DNA of 8,322 bases, taken from Robiginitomaculum sp. (GTDB lineage Bacteria; Pseudomonadota; Alphaproteobacteria; Caulobacterales; Maricaulaceae). The translations under genes and the position numbers were made by a program. The notes under the pieces were generated by a model. It did no database searches. It was given only the letters and a program-made list of their open reading frames with translations, and was not told where the DNA came from. Location: positions 148,641 to 156,962 of the forward strand of contig NVVO01000002.1 of assembly GCA_002733385.1 (NCBI GenBank), read 5' to 3'. Positions 1-6,017 of this stretch are shown piece by piece (the stretch's first letter is position 1; every line of letters begins with the position of its first letter).

Positions 1-272
1 CCAATACGCACCAAAACCCGCGACCGCACATATTCCAAAAACCCCATAAAAGCATACATAAGCGCCATCAGCACCGATATTGCCCCCAGGGTTGACATGC
101 TCCCGGAGGCCAGCACCCGGTCATAGACCTGCAACATATAGAGCGGCCCGCTCAGCATCAGAATATTGATAAATGCAGAAAAAATACCAATGGCCAACAG
201 TGCCTGCTTGCTTGCAGCTAAAGCCTGGCCGACCTCGGAGCCCATTGCACTGGTTTTTTGTTTCTGCTGCAT
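1..272 (-). CDS. Type I secretion system permease/ATPase (PrtD/AprD family), N-terminal fragment
   Basis: This is the first 90 codons of a gene that runs off the left edge. The family forms the inner-membrane ABC transporter of type I secretion systems, which export proteins such as proteases, lipases or RTX proteins directly to the outside together with a membrane fusion protein and an outer-membrane channel. Seen: a short polar N-terminus (1-22), a hydrophobic stretch with SGPLYMLQVYDRVLASGS (about 41-58), then a second membrane segment (about 62-80) and RSRVLVRI (83-90). The GPLxMLQVYDRVL...S..TL block is a strong hallmark of PrtD-type transporters. The ATPase domain lies outside the window. 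The ATG at 270-272 is preceded in frame by TAG without another start; AGGG seven bases upstream can serve as ribosome binding site. The exported substrate cannot be told from here. Confidence 0.9.
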   Translation of the reverse strand, partial: MQQKQKTSAMGSEVGQALAASKQALLAIGIFSAFINILMLSGPLYMLQVYDRVLASGSMSTLGAISVLMALMYAFMGFLEYVRSRVLVRI

Positions 273-275
273 AGC

Positions 276-325
276 GCCGCCCTGCTCCCCATTTATCTAA
301 CTATATCCATAAAAAGCAGGGCGGC
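276..325. repeat. Perfect 11-bp inverted repeat flanking the exporter promoter
   Basis: GCCGCCCTGCT at 276-286 is exactly complementary to AGCAGGGCGGC at 315-325, with 28 bp between. One arm covers the likely Shine-Dalgarno AGGG of the exporter gene. The other lies just inside the -35 side of the candidate promoter, so the arms bracket the -10 element. It could be a pair of operator half sites. In transcripts reading through from the sigma unit it could instead form a hairpin hiding the ribosome binding site. No T-run follows either arm, so it is not a classical terminator. Confidence 0.6.
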
Positions 326-327
326 AA
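300..327 (-). promoter_or_regulatory. Candidate sigma70-type promoter of the type I secretion gene
   Basis: On the minus strand TTGCCG (327-322) and TATAGT (305-300) are separated by 16 bp, a good match to a housekeeping -35/-10 pair. Transcription would start near 293, leaving a leader of about 20 nt before the ATG at 272. This suggests the exporter gene is transcribed separately from the sigma/DUF6768 unit upstream. It is a consensus match only. Confidence 0.45.
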
Positions 328-361
328 GTTATTGGTGAAATTGCCGGCTTGGCGTTTGGTG

Positions 362-727
362 TTACTGGGCATTCATCCGCGCTATTTGTAGCTCCAAACG
401 CTTGATCTCGCGCAATGTCCGGTTGGTTTCCATGCGCATCCAGCTCCACAGCTTGATCATCATTTGAGATATCCCCGTAATCCAGGCAAGACCGGCCCAT
501 CGCAACATGGAGGGCACATCGTCCACAGTGACGAATTTCCAGATCGCAAAGACGGCTATAATCGTCATAATAGTACCTATGAAAATAGTCGTAATGGATA
601 ACCAGGCCAACTTGCCTTTGAACAGGCCGCCGAGTTGGGCAAGCAAGCCCTGTTCATCGAGATGCGCCATCAACGCATTGTCCTCGTCGCTGAGAGTTTC
701 GTGTATTTTTTTGTCAAGATCATCCAT
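362..727 (-). CDS. DUF6768 family two-helix membrane protein
   Basis: A 121-residue protein of unknown function. Seen: an acidic N-terminal part (1-30), then GLFKGKLAWLS leading into a first membrane helix (about 39-65), a short loop, a second helix (about 74-94), and a charged C-terminal amphipathic segment ending METNRTLREIKRLELQIARM (about 97-118) that looks like a short coiled coil. GGLF.G...W and MxTNRxLREIKRLELQIA are the conserved blocks I associate with DUF6768. An in-frame ATG 42 bases further upstream exists, but the start at 725-727 has AAGGAGA at ideal spacing and begins inside the end of the sigma gene (8-nt overlap), implying translational coupling. The pairing suggests a role in controlling, or responding to, that sigma factor, for example as a membrane anti-sigma-like protein. 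That role is inference. Confidence 0.8.
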   Translation of the reverse strand: MDDLDKKIHETLSDEDNALMAHLDEQGLLAQLGGLFKGKLAWLSITTIFIGTIMTIIAVFAIWKFVTVDDVPSMLRWAGLAWITGISQMMIKLWSWMRMETNRTLREIKRLELQIARMNAQ

Positions 728-1280
728 TATTGTCTCCTTCGAGTGTAGCTCGTAAATTTTTACGGGCATGCATAAGACGGGTTTTTACGGTACCCACCGG
801 AACCGAAAGCGCCACGGAAATTTCCGTAACGCTGAATTCTTCAAGATAAAACAAGGCAATAGCGGCCCGTTGTTTTGTTGGGAGTGCTGCTATGGCCTTG
901 TGTAGCGGAGAGGCGTCCGCGCCCGTCTCCATACGGACTGCTGACATATCCGGTTTATCAGGCTCTTGTGCATAGGCCGCTTCCGTGCGCCGTTTTCGCT
1001 GCGCCCGTCCAATGGCATCCGCTGCCCGGCGTGTCACAATCCGGTATGCCCAAGCGGGAAAAACGGACGGTTCCTTTAAATTTGCCAAACCCCGGACAAT
1101 ATCAGCCCAGCCGTCTTGCACCACATCACGGGACAACTCCGCATCCCCGGTCAAGCGGTAAGCGTGGGCCAGCAAGCGTTTTTGCCAGCTTTCGGCCAGA
1201 CGCGTAAATGCGGCCCGGTCACCCGCTCTGGCACTGACCACCAGATATTCGTCGTATATACGTGGTAGCCGGCGACCCAT
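720..1280 (-). CDS. ECF-type RNA polymerase sigma factor
   Basis: A 186-residue extracytoplasmic-function sigma factor, expected to direct RNA polymerase to a small regulon. Seen: sigma region 2 at about 14-90, with the helix LSRDVVQDGWADIVRGL (49-65) that contacts core polymerase and the -10 element, and FPAWAYRIVTRRAAD (74-88). A linker rich in charge and Pro follows (95-122). Region 4 is at about 125-180, with ALPTKQRAAIALFYLEEFSVTEIS and the DNA-binding helix VPVGTVKTRLMHARKNL (160-176). The length is normal for the family. A longer reading from a TTG at 1343 is possible, but the ATG at 1278-1280 has GGGAGGA seven bases upstream and is preferred. Its stop overlaps the DUF6768 start by 8 nt. 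No recognisable anti-sigma gene (zinc-binding, RskA-like or NepR-like) is next to it, so the DUF6768 protein is the only candidate partner in view. Confidence 0.93.
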   Translation of the reverse strand: MGRRLPRIYDEYLVVSARAGDRAAFTRLAESWQKRLLAHAYRLTGDAELSRDVVQDGWADIVRGLANLKEPSVFPAWAYRIVTRRAADAIGRAQRKRRTEAAYAQEPDKPDMSAVRMETGADASPLHKAIAALPTKQRAAIALFYLEEFSVTEISVALSVPVGTVKTRLMHARKNLRATLEGDNNG

Positions 1281-1344
1281 TTGCGCATCCTCCCTAATCT
1301 GTCCTATACAACATAAGTCAGTGGCAAGCGCGGTTTGGTTCAAA

Positions 1345-1377
1345 GTTTATTTAGAGTTTATTTGGGATTTATTTGGA
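1345..1377. repeat. Three tandem 11-bp repeats upstream of the sigma gene
   Basis: GTTTATTTAGA, GTTTATTTGGG and ATTTATTTGGA follow each other without gaps between the Fic/Doc stop and the sigma start. Eight or nine of eleven positions agree between copies. The 11-bp period is about one helical turn, so A/T-rich tracts fall on one DNA face. The block lies 65 bp upstream of the sigma ATG, where an activator site, UP-like element or intrinsic bend could act. I saw no convincing -35/-10 pair between it and the gene. Confidence 0.65.
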
Positions 1378-1383
1378 TTAAGC

Positions 1384-1761
1384 CTAAACAGGCGCGGTAT
1401 TAGCCCGGAGCCAGACCTCGAGCCGCTCGAAATTCATTTCTCTGGTTTCGTAGAGATTGATCAAAAACTCCCAGGTTTTCTGATGCCCCATTGTCATCCG
1501 TACACCATTAACCAGCAAGAACGAATAAGTTGCAACATAAGCCGTTCGCTTGTTGCCATCAACAAATGGGTGGTTCTGCGATAGACTTTCCCATAACGCC
1601 GCAGCCTCGGCAATAATATCACCGTAATAGCCGCTTTGTGGTCTGAACAACGCGGCTTCTAATTGGCCTGCATCGCGTACACCATCAGCACCACCATAAA
1701 GCAACATTTGTTGGTCATGCAGGGCAAGAACGTCGACGACACTTAGGTAAACCCTGTTCAT
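1384..1761 (-). CDS. doc: Fic/Doc family toxin (death-on-curing type)
   Basis: A 125-residue Fic-fold protein, the toxin of a type II toxin-antitoxin pair. Family members modify target proteins with nucleotide-derived groups; phage P1 Doc phosphorylates elongation factor EF-Tu and stops translation. Seen: the N-terminal Doc signature (VVDVLALHDQQMLLYGG..GVRD.GQLEAAL.RP, 8-41) and the active-site motif HPFVDGNKR at 64-72, with catalytic H64 and the phosphate-binding loop through R72. Lys at position 71, where AMP-transferring Fic enzymes usually have Gly (HPFxxGNGR), is the Doc-type variant, so phosphotransfer is more likely than AMPylation. The actual target is unknown. The length is usual for Doc. 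The start overlaps the antitoxin stop as ATGA and has no good ribosome site of its own, so translation is probably coupled. The gene looks intact. Confidence 0.92.
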   Translation of the reverse strand: MNRVYLSVVDVLALHDQQMLLYGGADGVRDAGQLEAALFRPQSGYYGDIIAEAAALWESLSQNHPFVDGNKRTAYVATYSFLLVNGVRMTMGHQKTWEFLINLYETREMNFERLEVWLRANTAPV

Positions 1762-1985
1762 TTTGCCAGCTTTTCAAGCAGGGGGCCATATCTCTCAATA
1801 CATTCCGCCGCCGCCGCCATAACTTTCGGATTTGGTCGTGCATCACTGTGCTCATGCACATATGCTTCGACCGCTTCCTCGACCACGGACTGTATTTGCC
1901 GACCTTGGGAATTGGCCAGGTTTTTCAGCTCTGCCAATAGGTCTTTATCCATCTGGGTGGAAAATTTTTCGCGTTTTTTGGTCAT
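1758..1985 (-). CDS. Ribbon-helix-helix antitoxin of the Fic/Doc module
   Basis: A 75-residue antitoxin. Seen: KREKFSTQMDKDLLAELKNLANSQGRQIQSVVEEAVEAYV (4-43) fits a ribbon-helix-helix fold, with a beta strand at KFSTQM that would enter the DNA major groove as a dimer, followed by two helices. The segment after about residue 48 (ARPNPKVMAAAAECIERYGPLLEKLAK) is probably the part that wraps and neutralises the toxin. P1 Phd is a different fold, but ribbon-helix-helix partners of Doc-like toxins are a recurring arrangement. A TTG two codons upstream (1989-1991) is in frame, but the ribosome site AGGAG abuts it; the ATG at 1983-1985 sits six bases after AGGAG and is the right start. The antitoxin precedes the toxin, as expected for surplus antitoxin, and probably represses its own promoter. 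Confidence 0.88.
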   Translation of the reverse strand: MTKKREKFSTQMDKDLLAELKNLANSQGRQIQSVVEEAVEAYVHEHSDARPNPKVMAAAAECIERYGPLLEKLAK

Positions 1986-2031
1986 GGTCAACTCCTAAGC
2001 ATGCTGAGTGCGTAGCCTGCACCTTGTAAGC

Positions 2032-2066
2032 ATCATGACATATCATGATTTACCCTGAAATGTCAA
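2032..2066 (-). promoter_or_regulatory. Promoter and palindromic operator of the antitoxin-toxin operon
   Basis: On the minus strand a perfect -35 TTGACA (2066-2061) is followed after 18 bp by a weak -10 TATGTC (2042-2037). A perfect 7-bp inverted repeat with a 4-bp centre, ATCATGATATGTCATGAT (2032-2049), covers the -10. A related direct repeat, TCATGATTTA at 2043-2052 and TCAAGATTTA at 2063-2072, is spaced exactly 20 bp, two helical turns, and puts a second half site over the -35. A weaker copy, TCAGGTTTAT, begins at 2073. Half sites in phase over a promoter are what autorepression by a ribbon-helix-helix antitoxin would need. Binding itself is inferred. Confidence 0.65.
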
Positions 2067-2078
2067 GATTTATCAGGT

Positions 2079-2828
2079 TTATTCAAGATATCCGGCAATA
2101 ATCGTCAGGGGACTTGTGGCTATCTTGACGTCAGCCGGATCCCCCCAAGCGGTTTTGAGTTTTGAGCGGGCTTGCTCAAAAAATGCGGTTCCTATGTCGT
2201 TCATACAACGGCGGGTGGCTGACCATGTATGGATAAAGTTCATCAAATCATCGAAATTCCAGCGTACCTGCAACGCAATGTCCGGCACGTCTATCTGTGC
2301 GAACGGAAATGCAACATCTTTATACCCGTCTATCGCCAACTGATTTTGCGCGGCCCAATAGGGTGCGATAACGGCTTCAACCTCACTTTCCACCAAAGTG
2401 TCTATTTCAGGTGTCACCGAAAACCATGCATAGCTATAGCAAATGAATGCCCCACCGGGTTTAAGCACCCGTCTTACCTCCGGCCAGAACCGCCCAAAGT
2501 CAAACCAATGCAAGGCCTGCGCTACATTGACCAAATCGAACATATTATCGCCAAAACCTGTTTGCTCCGCTGGCGTAACTGAAAACTCAACATTTTCAAC
2601 ATCCAGCCTGCTGGCGACCTGCTCCTCGCTAATATCAGTTGCATAGACCCGGTCAAAAACCTGCGCCAACCCAAGAGCCGCCTGTCCGTTCCCGGTCGCG
2701 CAATCCCAAACCGTACCGCGTGTTTCGGGTAAGGCCTTGATAAAATCAAACAACTCTGCCGGATATTGCGGCCTTGCCTTCGCATACAAATCCGACTTAT
2801 CATTAAACAGCTTGGATGTATCAGCCAC
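2079..2828 (-). CDS. Class I SAM-dependent methyltransferase (Methyltransferase_11-like)
   Basis: A 249-residue cytoplasmic Rossmann-fold methyltransferase that uses S-adenosylmethionine; the acceptor is not identifiable. Seen: an N-terminal YAKARPQYPAELFDFI block (15-30), motif I TVWDCATGNGQAA (39-51) for SAM binding, the acidic end of strand 2 at D65 (YATDIS), AQALHWFD (103-110) and LKPGGAF (122-128). RPxYP near the start and QA.HWFD are typical of the clade containing yeast Crg1 and trans-aconitate-methyltransferase-like proteins. The length is normal. The start is GTG at 2826-2828, four bases after the stop of the SDR gene, with AAGG some way upstream, so translation probably depends on coupling to that gene. 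Its stop lies 12 bp from the -35 of the antitoxin promoter and no terminator is visible, so some readthrough into the toxin-antitoxin module is possible. Confidence 0.87.
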   Translation of the reverse strand: MADTSKLFNDKSDLYAKARPQYPAELFDFIKALPETRGTVWDCATGNGQAALGLAQVFDRVYATDISEEQVASRLDVENVEFSVTPAEQTGFGDNMFDLVNVAQALHWFDFGRFWPEVRRVLKPGGAFICYSYAWFSVTPEIDTLVESEVEAVIAPYWAAQNQLAIDGYKDVAFPFAQIDVPDIALQVRWNFDDLMNFIHTWSATRRCMNDIGTAFFEQARSKLKTAWGDPADVKIATSPLTIIAGYLE

Positions 2829-2832
2829 AGGA

Positions 2833-3864
2833 TTAAATCTTACCTTGCGCAGCCAAATACGCGCAACTGTCCAATATGCTTTGCTTGGCGGGTCGGAACG
2901 ATATGCCTGTTAAATCGGTGACGTATTGGCTGTCGGCTTCGTGAAATGTACCGAGGTCAGACACAATGGCTTTAACCCGGTTGTCGAATTTAGCGGCGAG
3001 GCGGACGACAAAATTCGGCAATTCACCCTTGGGCAATTTACGCCCCTTTTGCGGATAGGTAGCGCGGGCAATATTGGCAATCTCGCTGAGCCAAAGTGTC
3101 TCCCCTGCTGCGATAAGCCGTCGCCCGCCCGCGGCTTTGACTTTCATAGCGGCAATGTGTAAATCGGCCAAATCGCGCACATCGACAATGGGATAGGCCG
3201 CCTTGGGTGCGCGGGGGAATTCACCTGCGAACATCTGCTCGATAAGTGCCAGTGAAGTGCCGTAAGTTGCACCAATGGCCGGGCCAAGTACAAAGCCGGG
3301 ATTGATGACGGTCAGGCGGTCTTCGAATCCCTGCACCCGTGCATATTCCCAGGCGGAAATTTCGGCACGGGTCTTAGAAATTGCATAGGCTGTCAGTTTT
3401 TTCCAATCAGGATCCGTCCAGTCCTGTTCGCCCACCCGTAAATGCGCGCCTTTACCCGGTTGCCCCAACATAGAAACCATGGACGAGGTCATAACAATAC
3501 GCTTTACACCTGCTGCAAATCCCGCCGACAACACCCGCTGTGCCCCAGCCCGGGCTGCGGGAACCAGAGCCTCACGGTCCGCCGGCTGTTGCAAAGGAAA
3601 CGGCGAGGCTAAATGCTGGATATAGGCGCATCCCTCGACGGCTTGTTCCCATCCTGCGTCGTGGTCAAGATCGGCCTGCACAAAGGACAAGCCCCCAACA
3701 TCAACACCCGCAGCGGCCAAATCCGTTTTTACCGGCTCCGCTTTATCCAAGGTCCGAACCGTGCCGCGCACCCGATAGCCACGCTCCAGTAAACCGTGGG
3801 TCAGATGTTTGGCAATATAGCCGCTAATGCCCGTCACCAATATCAGGTCTGTTTTCTTAGTCAT
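2833..3864 (-). CDS. Extended SDR NAD(P)-dependent reductase, dihydroflavonol-4-reductase-like
   Basis: A 343-residue extended short-chain dehydrogenase/reductase. Seen: the dinucleotide-binding motif TGISGYIAKHL (11-21), RGTVR (33-37) after strand 2 suggesting NADP preference, ADLDHDAGWEQAV (64-76), HLASPFP (84-90), the catalytic Ser region TSSMVSM (126-132), and the active-site pair Y160 and K164 in YAISK. NPGFVLGP and DVRDLADLHIAAM are further family landmarks. Bacterial members reduce aldehydes or ketones, or act in sugar or lipid side paths; the plant reaction itself is not implied. The ATG has GGAAG seven bases upstream. It lies 42 bp after the M48 protease gene and 4 bp before the methyltransferase gene, so it likely forms an operon with at least the latter. 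The substrate is unknown. Confidence 0.9.
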   Translation of the reverse strand: MTKKTDLILVTGISGYIAKHLTHGLLERGYRVRGTVRTLDKAEPVKTDLAAAGVDVGGLSFVQADLDHDAGWEQAVEGCAYIQHLASPFPLQQPADREALVPAARAGAQRVLSAGFAAGVKRIVMTSSMVSMLGQPGKGAHLRVGEQDWTDPDWKKLTAYAISKTRAEISAWEYARVQGFEDRLTVINPGFVLGPAIGATYGTSLALIEQMFAGEFPRAPKAAYPIVDVRDLADLHIAAMKVKAAGGRRLIAAGETLWLSEIANIARATYPQKGRKLPKGELPNFVVRLAAKFDNRVKAIVSDLGTFHEADSQYVTDLTGISFRPAKQSILDSCAYLAAQGKI

Positions 3865-3906
3865 ATTTGCTCTTCCCTATACTACTTACTGCCTAATTTG
3901 CCATTA

Positions 3907-4782
3907 CTACTGAATAGGTCTGGGGCAGTTTCGGTTGTAAATATCAATAGCCATTGGCATGTTTTTGTTGAAATCGGCGATACGAGTTTCCGGCGATGGA
4001 TGGGTTGATTGAAACTCCGGAGGCGCGCCGCCGCCGCTGGCTTGTTTCATCCTGTCCCAAAGGCGCGGGGCTTCACGGGGGTCATAACAAGCCCGCGCCA
4101 TCAAAATTAGCCCGATATAATCGGCTTCGCTTTCATGGGAGCGCGAGAACGGCAGGGCAAACCCATATTTCGAAATACCGCCGAACACCCCCATCACCGC
4201 CCGTTGCGCCCCGACATCCATACCGCCCGCACCCATAGCCACACCCGCGCCAACAATACGCTGCATGTTTTGCTGGGCCATACGTTCGGCCCCGTGGCGG
4301 GCCAATGCATGGGCAACTTCGTGCCCCATAATCGCCGCCAGACCGTTGTCATTAGCCGCCACAGGAATAATACCCGTATAAACGGCCGTATAGCCCCCCG
4401 GTAGGGCAAAGGCATTAACCTGATTACTGTCAATCACGTTAAAAGCCCAGGCAAAGCCGGGGTCTTCCGGGGCGGCGGCGCGAGCAATATCGGCCCCGAT
4501 TTCGCGGACTTTGTCAACGATAGGCCCGCTGGTGCGCACCTGGCTATCCCTTAAAATCTGGCGGTAAGATTGCAAACCAAGCTGCATTTCCGCCGCTGGC
4601 TTCATGGTGCGAAGTTGCGTGCGCCCGGTAAACGGCACTTCTTTCTGGTTGGCAAAATAATACCCAGCTGCGCCTATGGCAAATACCAGCATAATCTTCC
4701 AGCGAAAGCCGCCGCCGCGTCTTCCCAATGTTGAGCGTCCCAAGCCGCGCCGCCCCCGATTATAAACAGACCTTCTACCCAT
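3907..4782 (-). CDS. M48 family zinc metalloprotease, membrane-anchored
   Basis: A 291-residue peptidase of the M48 family (BepA/LoiP-like branch), proteins that take part in envelope quality control in other bacteria. Seen: a very basic Arg/Gly-rich N-terminus (1-29), one hydrophobic segment (about 30-44) acting as signal anchor so that the rest would face the periplasm, the zinc motif HEVAH (H154, E155, H158), the third ligand in SHESEAD (E217, with D221), and STHPSPETRI (259-268) whose His corresponds to the conserved active-site His of BepA. PGGYTAVYTGIIPVAANDNGLAAIMGHE is typical of the family. No lipobox Cys and no TPR domain is present, so it is a single-domain type. The ATG at 4780-4782 has GAGG eight bases upstream. 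A weak promoter may lie at 4824-4852. The next gene downstream is the SDR gene, 42 bp away. Confidence 0.92.
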   Translation of the reverse strand: MGRRSVYNRGRRGLGRSTLGRRGGGFRWKIMLVFAIGAAGYYFANQKEVPFTGRTQLRTMKPAAEMQLGLQSYRQILRDSQVRTSGPIVDKVREIGADIARAAAPEDPGFAWAFNVIDSNQVNAFALPGGYTAVYTGIIPVAANDNGLAAIMGHEVAHALARHGAERMAQQNMQRIVGAGVAMGAGGMDVGAQRAVMGVFGGISKYGFALPFSRSHESEADYIGLILMARACYDPREAPRLWDRMKQASGGGAPPEFQSTHPSPETRIADFNKNMPMAIDIYNRNCPRPIQ

Positions 4783-4792
4783 TGCCGTTACC

Positions 4793-4852
4793 TCACCTAT
4801 TCACGAAACCTGCCTCAAAATCACCTATTTTCGGAAAATTTACAAGTGGCAA
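4793..4852 (-). promoter_or_regulatory. Candidate promoter and operator-like repeats before the M48 gene
   Basis: On the minus strand TTGCCA (4852-4847) and a weak AATAGG (4829-4824) are 17 bp apart. A 13-bp palindrome, ATTTTCGGAAAAT (4827-4839), overlaps the spacer and -10. The 9-mer TCACCTATT occurs twice on the plus strand (4793-4801 and 4821-4829), 28 bp apart, one copy reaching the M48 ribosome binding region. These may be a repressor site and half sites, but each is short and chance is not excluded. Confidence 0.3.
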
Positions 4853-4881
4853 TGCTGGAGTGTCACAGGATCACAATTACC

Positions 4882-5886
4882 TCAGTCTTCTATCGTAATA
4901 ATGATTTTGCCTTGCACCCGCCCGGTCATACTGCGCTCGAATGCGGCCGCGACCTGGTCTAGGGGAAATGTAGAATCAATGATGGCTTTGATTTTCCCGG
5001 CTTCGATTAGCTTGGCAATATCGGCGAGTTGCTTCCCGTCCGCGTACATAAGGTGATGTTTGTACACGGCGTCGTAACTAGCCGCCCGTTTTTGCATTTT
5101 TCGGTTATGGAGCTTGGCGACAAATTTGACGATGAAATTTGCGCCGTAGTCGGCGATAACTTCATTATCAGGAATGCCCAACACCGACACCAGCACCCCG
5201 CCTTTTTTCAAGGTTTTATAGGATGCCCCATGGACGGTTTCGCCCAATGTATCGAGCACAATATCATAGTCTTGCAAAACATCTTCAACATTGGTGCTGT
5301 GATAATCAATGATTTCGTCGGCGCCAAGTTGCGTCAGCAATTCATTGCGTTTCTTGCTGGCGGTCGTGGCCACATAGGCTCCCTTGGCTTTGGCGTATTG
5401 AATTGCAAATGTGCCGACCCCGCCCGCCCCCGCATGGATTAAAACCTTGGAGCCCGCTACCATACCAGCTTTTTCGTCCAAAGATTGCGTTGATGTCAGT
5501 CCGACCAAGGGGATAGACGCAGCCTGTTCAAAGGACATGTTTTTCGGCTTTAATGCTACCAAATCAGCAGACACGGCAAAGTATTGCGCAAATGTTCCCG
5601 TATCGGTTTTGTGACAGCGAAAGAATACTTCATCCCCCACTTTAAACCTACTAACGCCCGTACCTACTTGCTCGACAATTCCGGCCCCGTCACTGCCAAG
5701 CAAGAGCGGAAATGGCGGTTTGAACAAAGCTTTCAAATCCCCCTTGACGGTTTTCCAATCAATGGGATTAACACTGGCCGCTTTCATTTTAATCAAGACC
5801 TGACCGGGACTGGCCACCGGCCTATCTACATCACCAATCTCGACCTTGTCCGACCCGCCGTAACCCCGAATATAAGCTGCTTTCAT
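4882..5886 (-). CDS. NAD(P)-dependent alcohol dehydrogenase/quinone oxidoreductase family (zinc-free MDR)
   Basis: A 334-residue medium-chain reductase. Seen: the GroES-like N-terminal domain (about 1-125) with VLIKMKAASVNPIDWKTVKG (30-49) and GSDGAGIVEQVG.GV..FKVGDEV (64-87), and a Rossmann domain with HAGAGGVGTFAIQYAKAKGA (151-170), followed by the C-terminal lobe ending RVQGKIIITIED. The usual zinc ligands (GHE and the cysteine cluster) are absent, as in quinone oxidoreductase and enone-reductase relatives, which reduce quinones, enones or other carbonyl compounds with NADPH. The substrate is not determinable. The ATG at 5884-5886 has GGGAG six bases upstream; an open frame continues to a TTG at 5949 but that extension overlaps the promoter and does not resemble the family. 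It is transcribed divergently from the DUF2165 gene. Confidence 0.9.
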   Translation of the reverse strand: MKAAYIRGYGGSDKVEIGDVDRPVASPGQVLIKMKAASVNPIDWKTVKGDLKALFKPPFPLLLGSDGAGIVEQVGTGVSRFKVGDEVFFRCHKTDTGTFAQYFAVSADLVALKPKNMSFEQAASIPLVGLTSTQSLDEKAGMVAGSKVLIHAGAGGVGTFAIQYAKAKGAYVATTASKKRNELLTQLGADEIIDYHSTNVEDVLQDYDIVLDTLGETVHGASYKTLKKGGVLVSVLGIPDNEVIADYGANFIVKFVAKLHNRKMQKRAASYDAVYKHHLMYADGKQLADIAKLIEAGKIKAIIDSTFPLDQVAAAFERSMTGRVQGKIIITIED

Positions 5887-5919
5887 CGTGTTCTCCCGTT
5901 TATGTGTAGACATTTGGTG

Positions 5920-5949
5920 TGTTATAATTGGCAATATGTAAAGAAGCAA
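5920..5949. promoter_or_regulatory. Overlapping divergent promoters for the oxidoreductase and DUF2165 genes
   Basis: On the minus strand TTGCTT (5949-5944), a 17-bp spacer and TATAAC (5926-5921) face the oxidoreductase gene. On the plus strand an extended -10, TGTTATAAT (5920-5928), faces the DUF2165 gene and has no good -35. The two -10 hexamers share four base pairs (5923-5926), so polymerase could occupy only one at a time. The plus-strand leader would be about 80 nt. Confidence 0.55.
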
Positions 5950-6017
5950 ATGCGCAGACGACTGGACGGCATCTGTTTTTGCATATATCTTTCTTTCACA
6001 CCAAAGGGAGCGCCACC

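Noticed and set aside
276..325. Intrinsic terminator for the sigma/DUF6768 unit
   Set aside because: The stem is strong but the loop is 28 nt and no T-run follows on the minus strand; the next bases are a start codon.
728..769. DUF6768 protein starting at the ATG at 767-769
   Set aside because: The internal ATG at 727 has AAGGAGA at correct spacing and fits the family's N-terminus; the longer form adds 14 unrelated residues inside the sigma gene.
875..1207. Plus-strand open frame of 110 codons
   Set aside because: It lies antisense within the sigma gene, is low-complexity Pro/Arg-rich and has no recognisable family; a shadow of the high-GC coding strand.
1281..1343. Longer sigma factor starting from TTG at 1343
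   Set aside because: The extension carries no family similarity and the ATG at 1280 has a well-spaced GGGAGGA.
1345..1377. CRISPR-like array
   Set aside because: Units are 11 bp and directly adjacent, with no spacers and no cas genes.
3540..3827. Plus-strand open frame of 95 codons opposite the SDR gene
   Set aside because: Pro/Arg-rich antisense shadow of a clearly real reductase.
5887..5949. N-terminal extension of the oxidoreductase from TTG at 5949
   Set aside because: MKAAYIRGYGG is the normal family start and has a good ribosome site; the extension overlaps the promoter.
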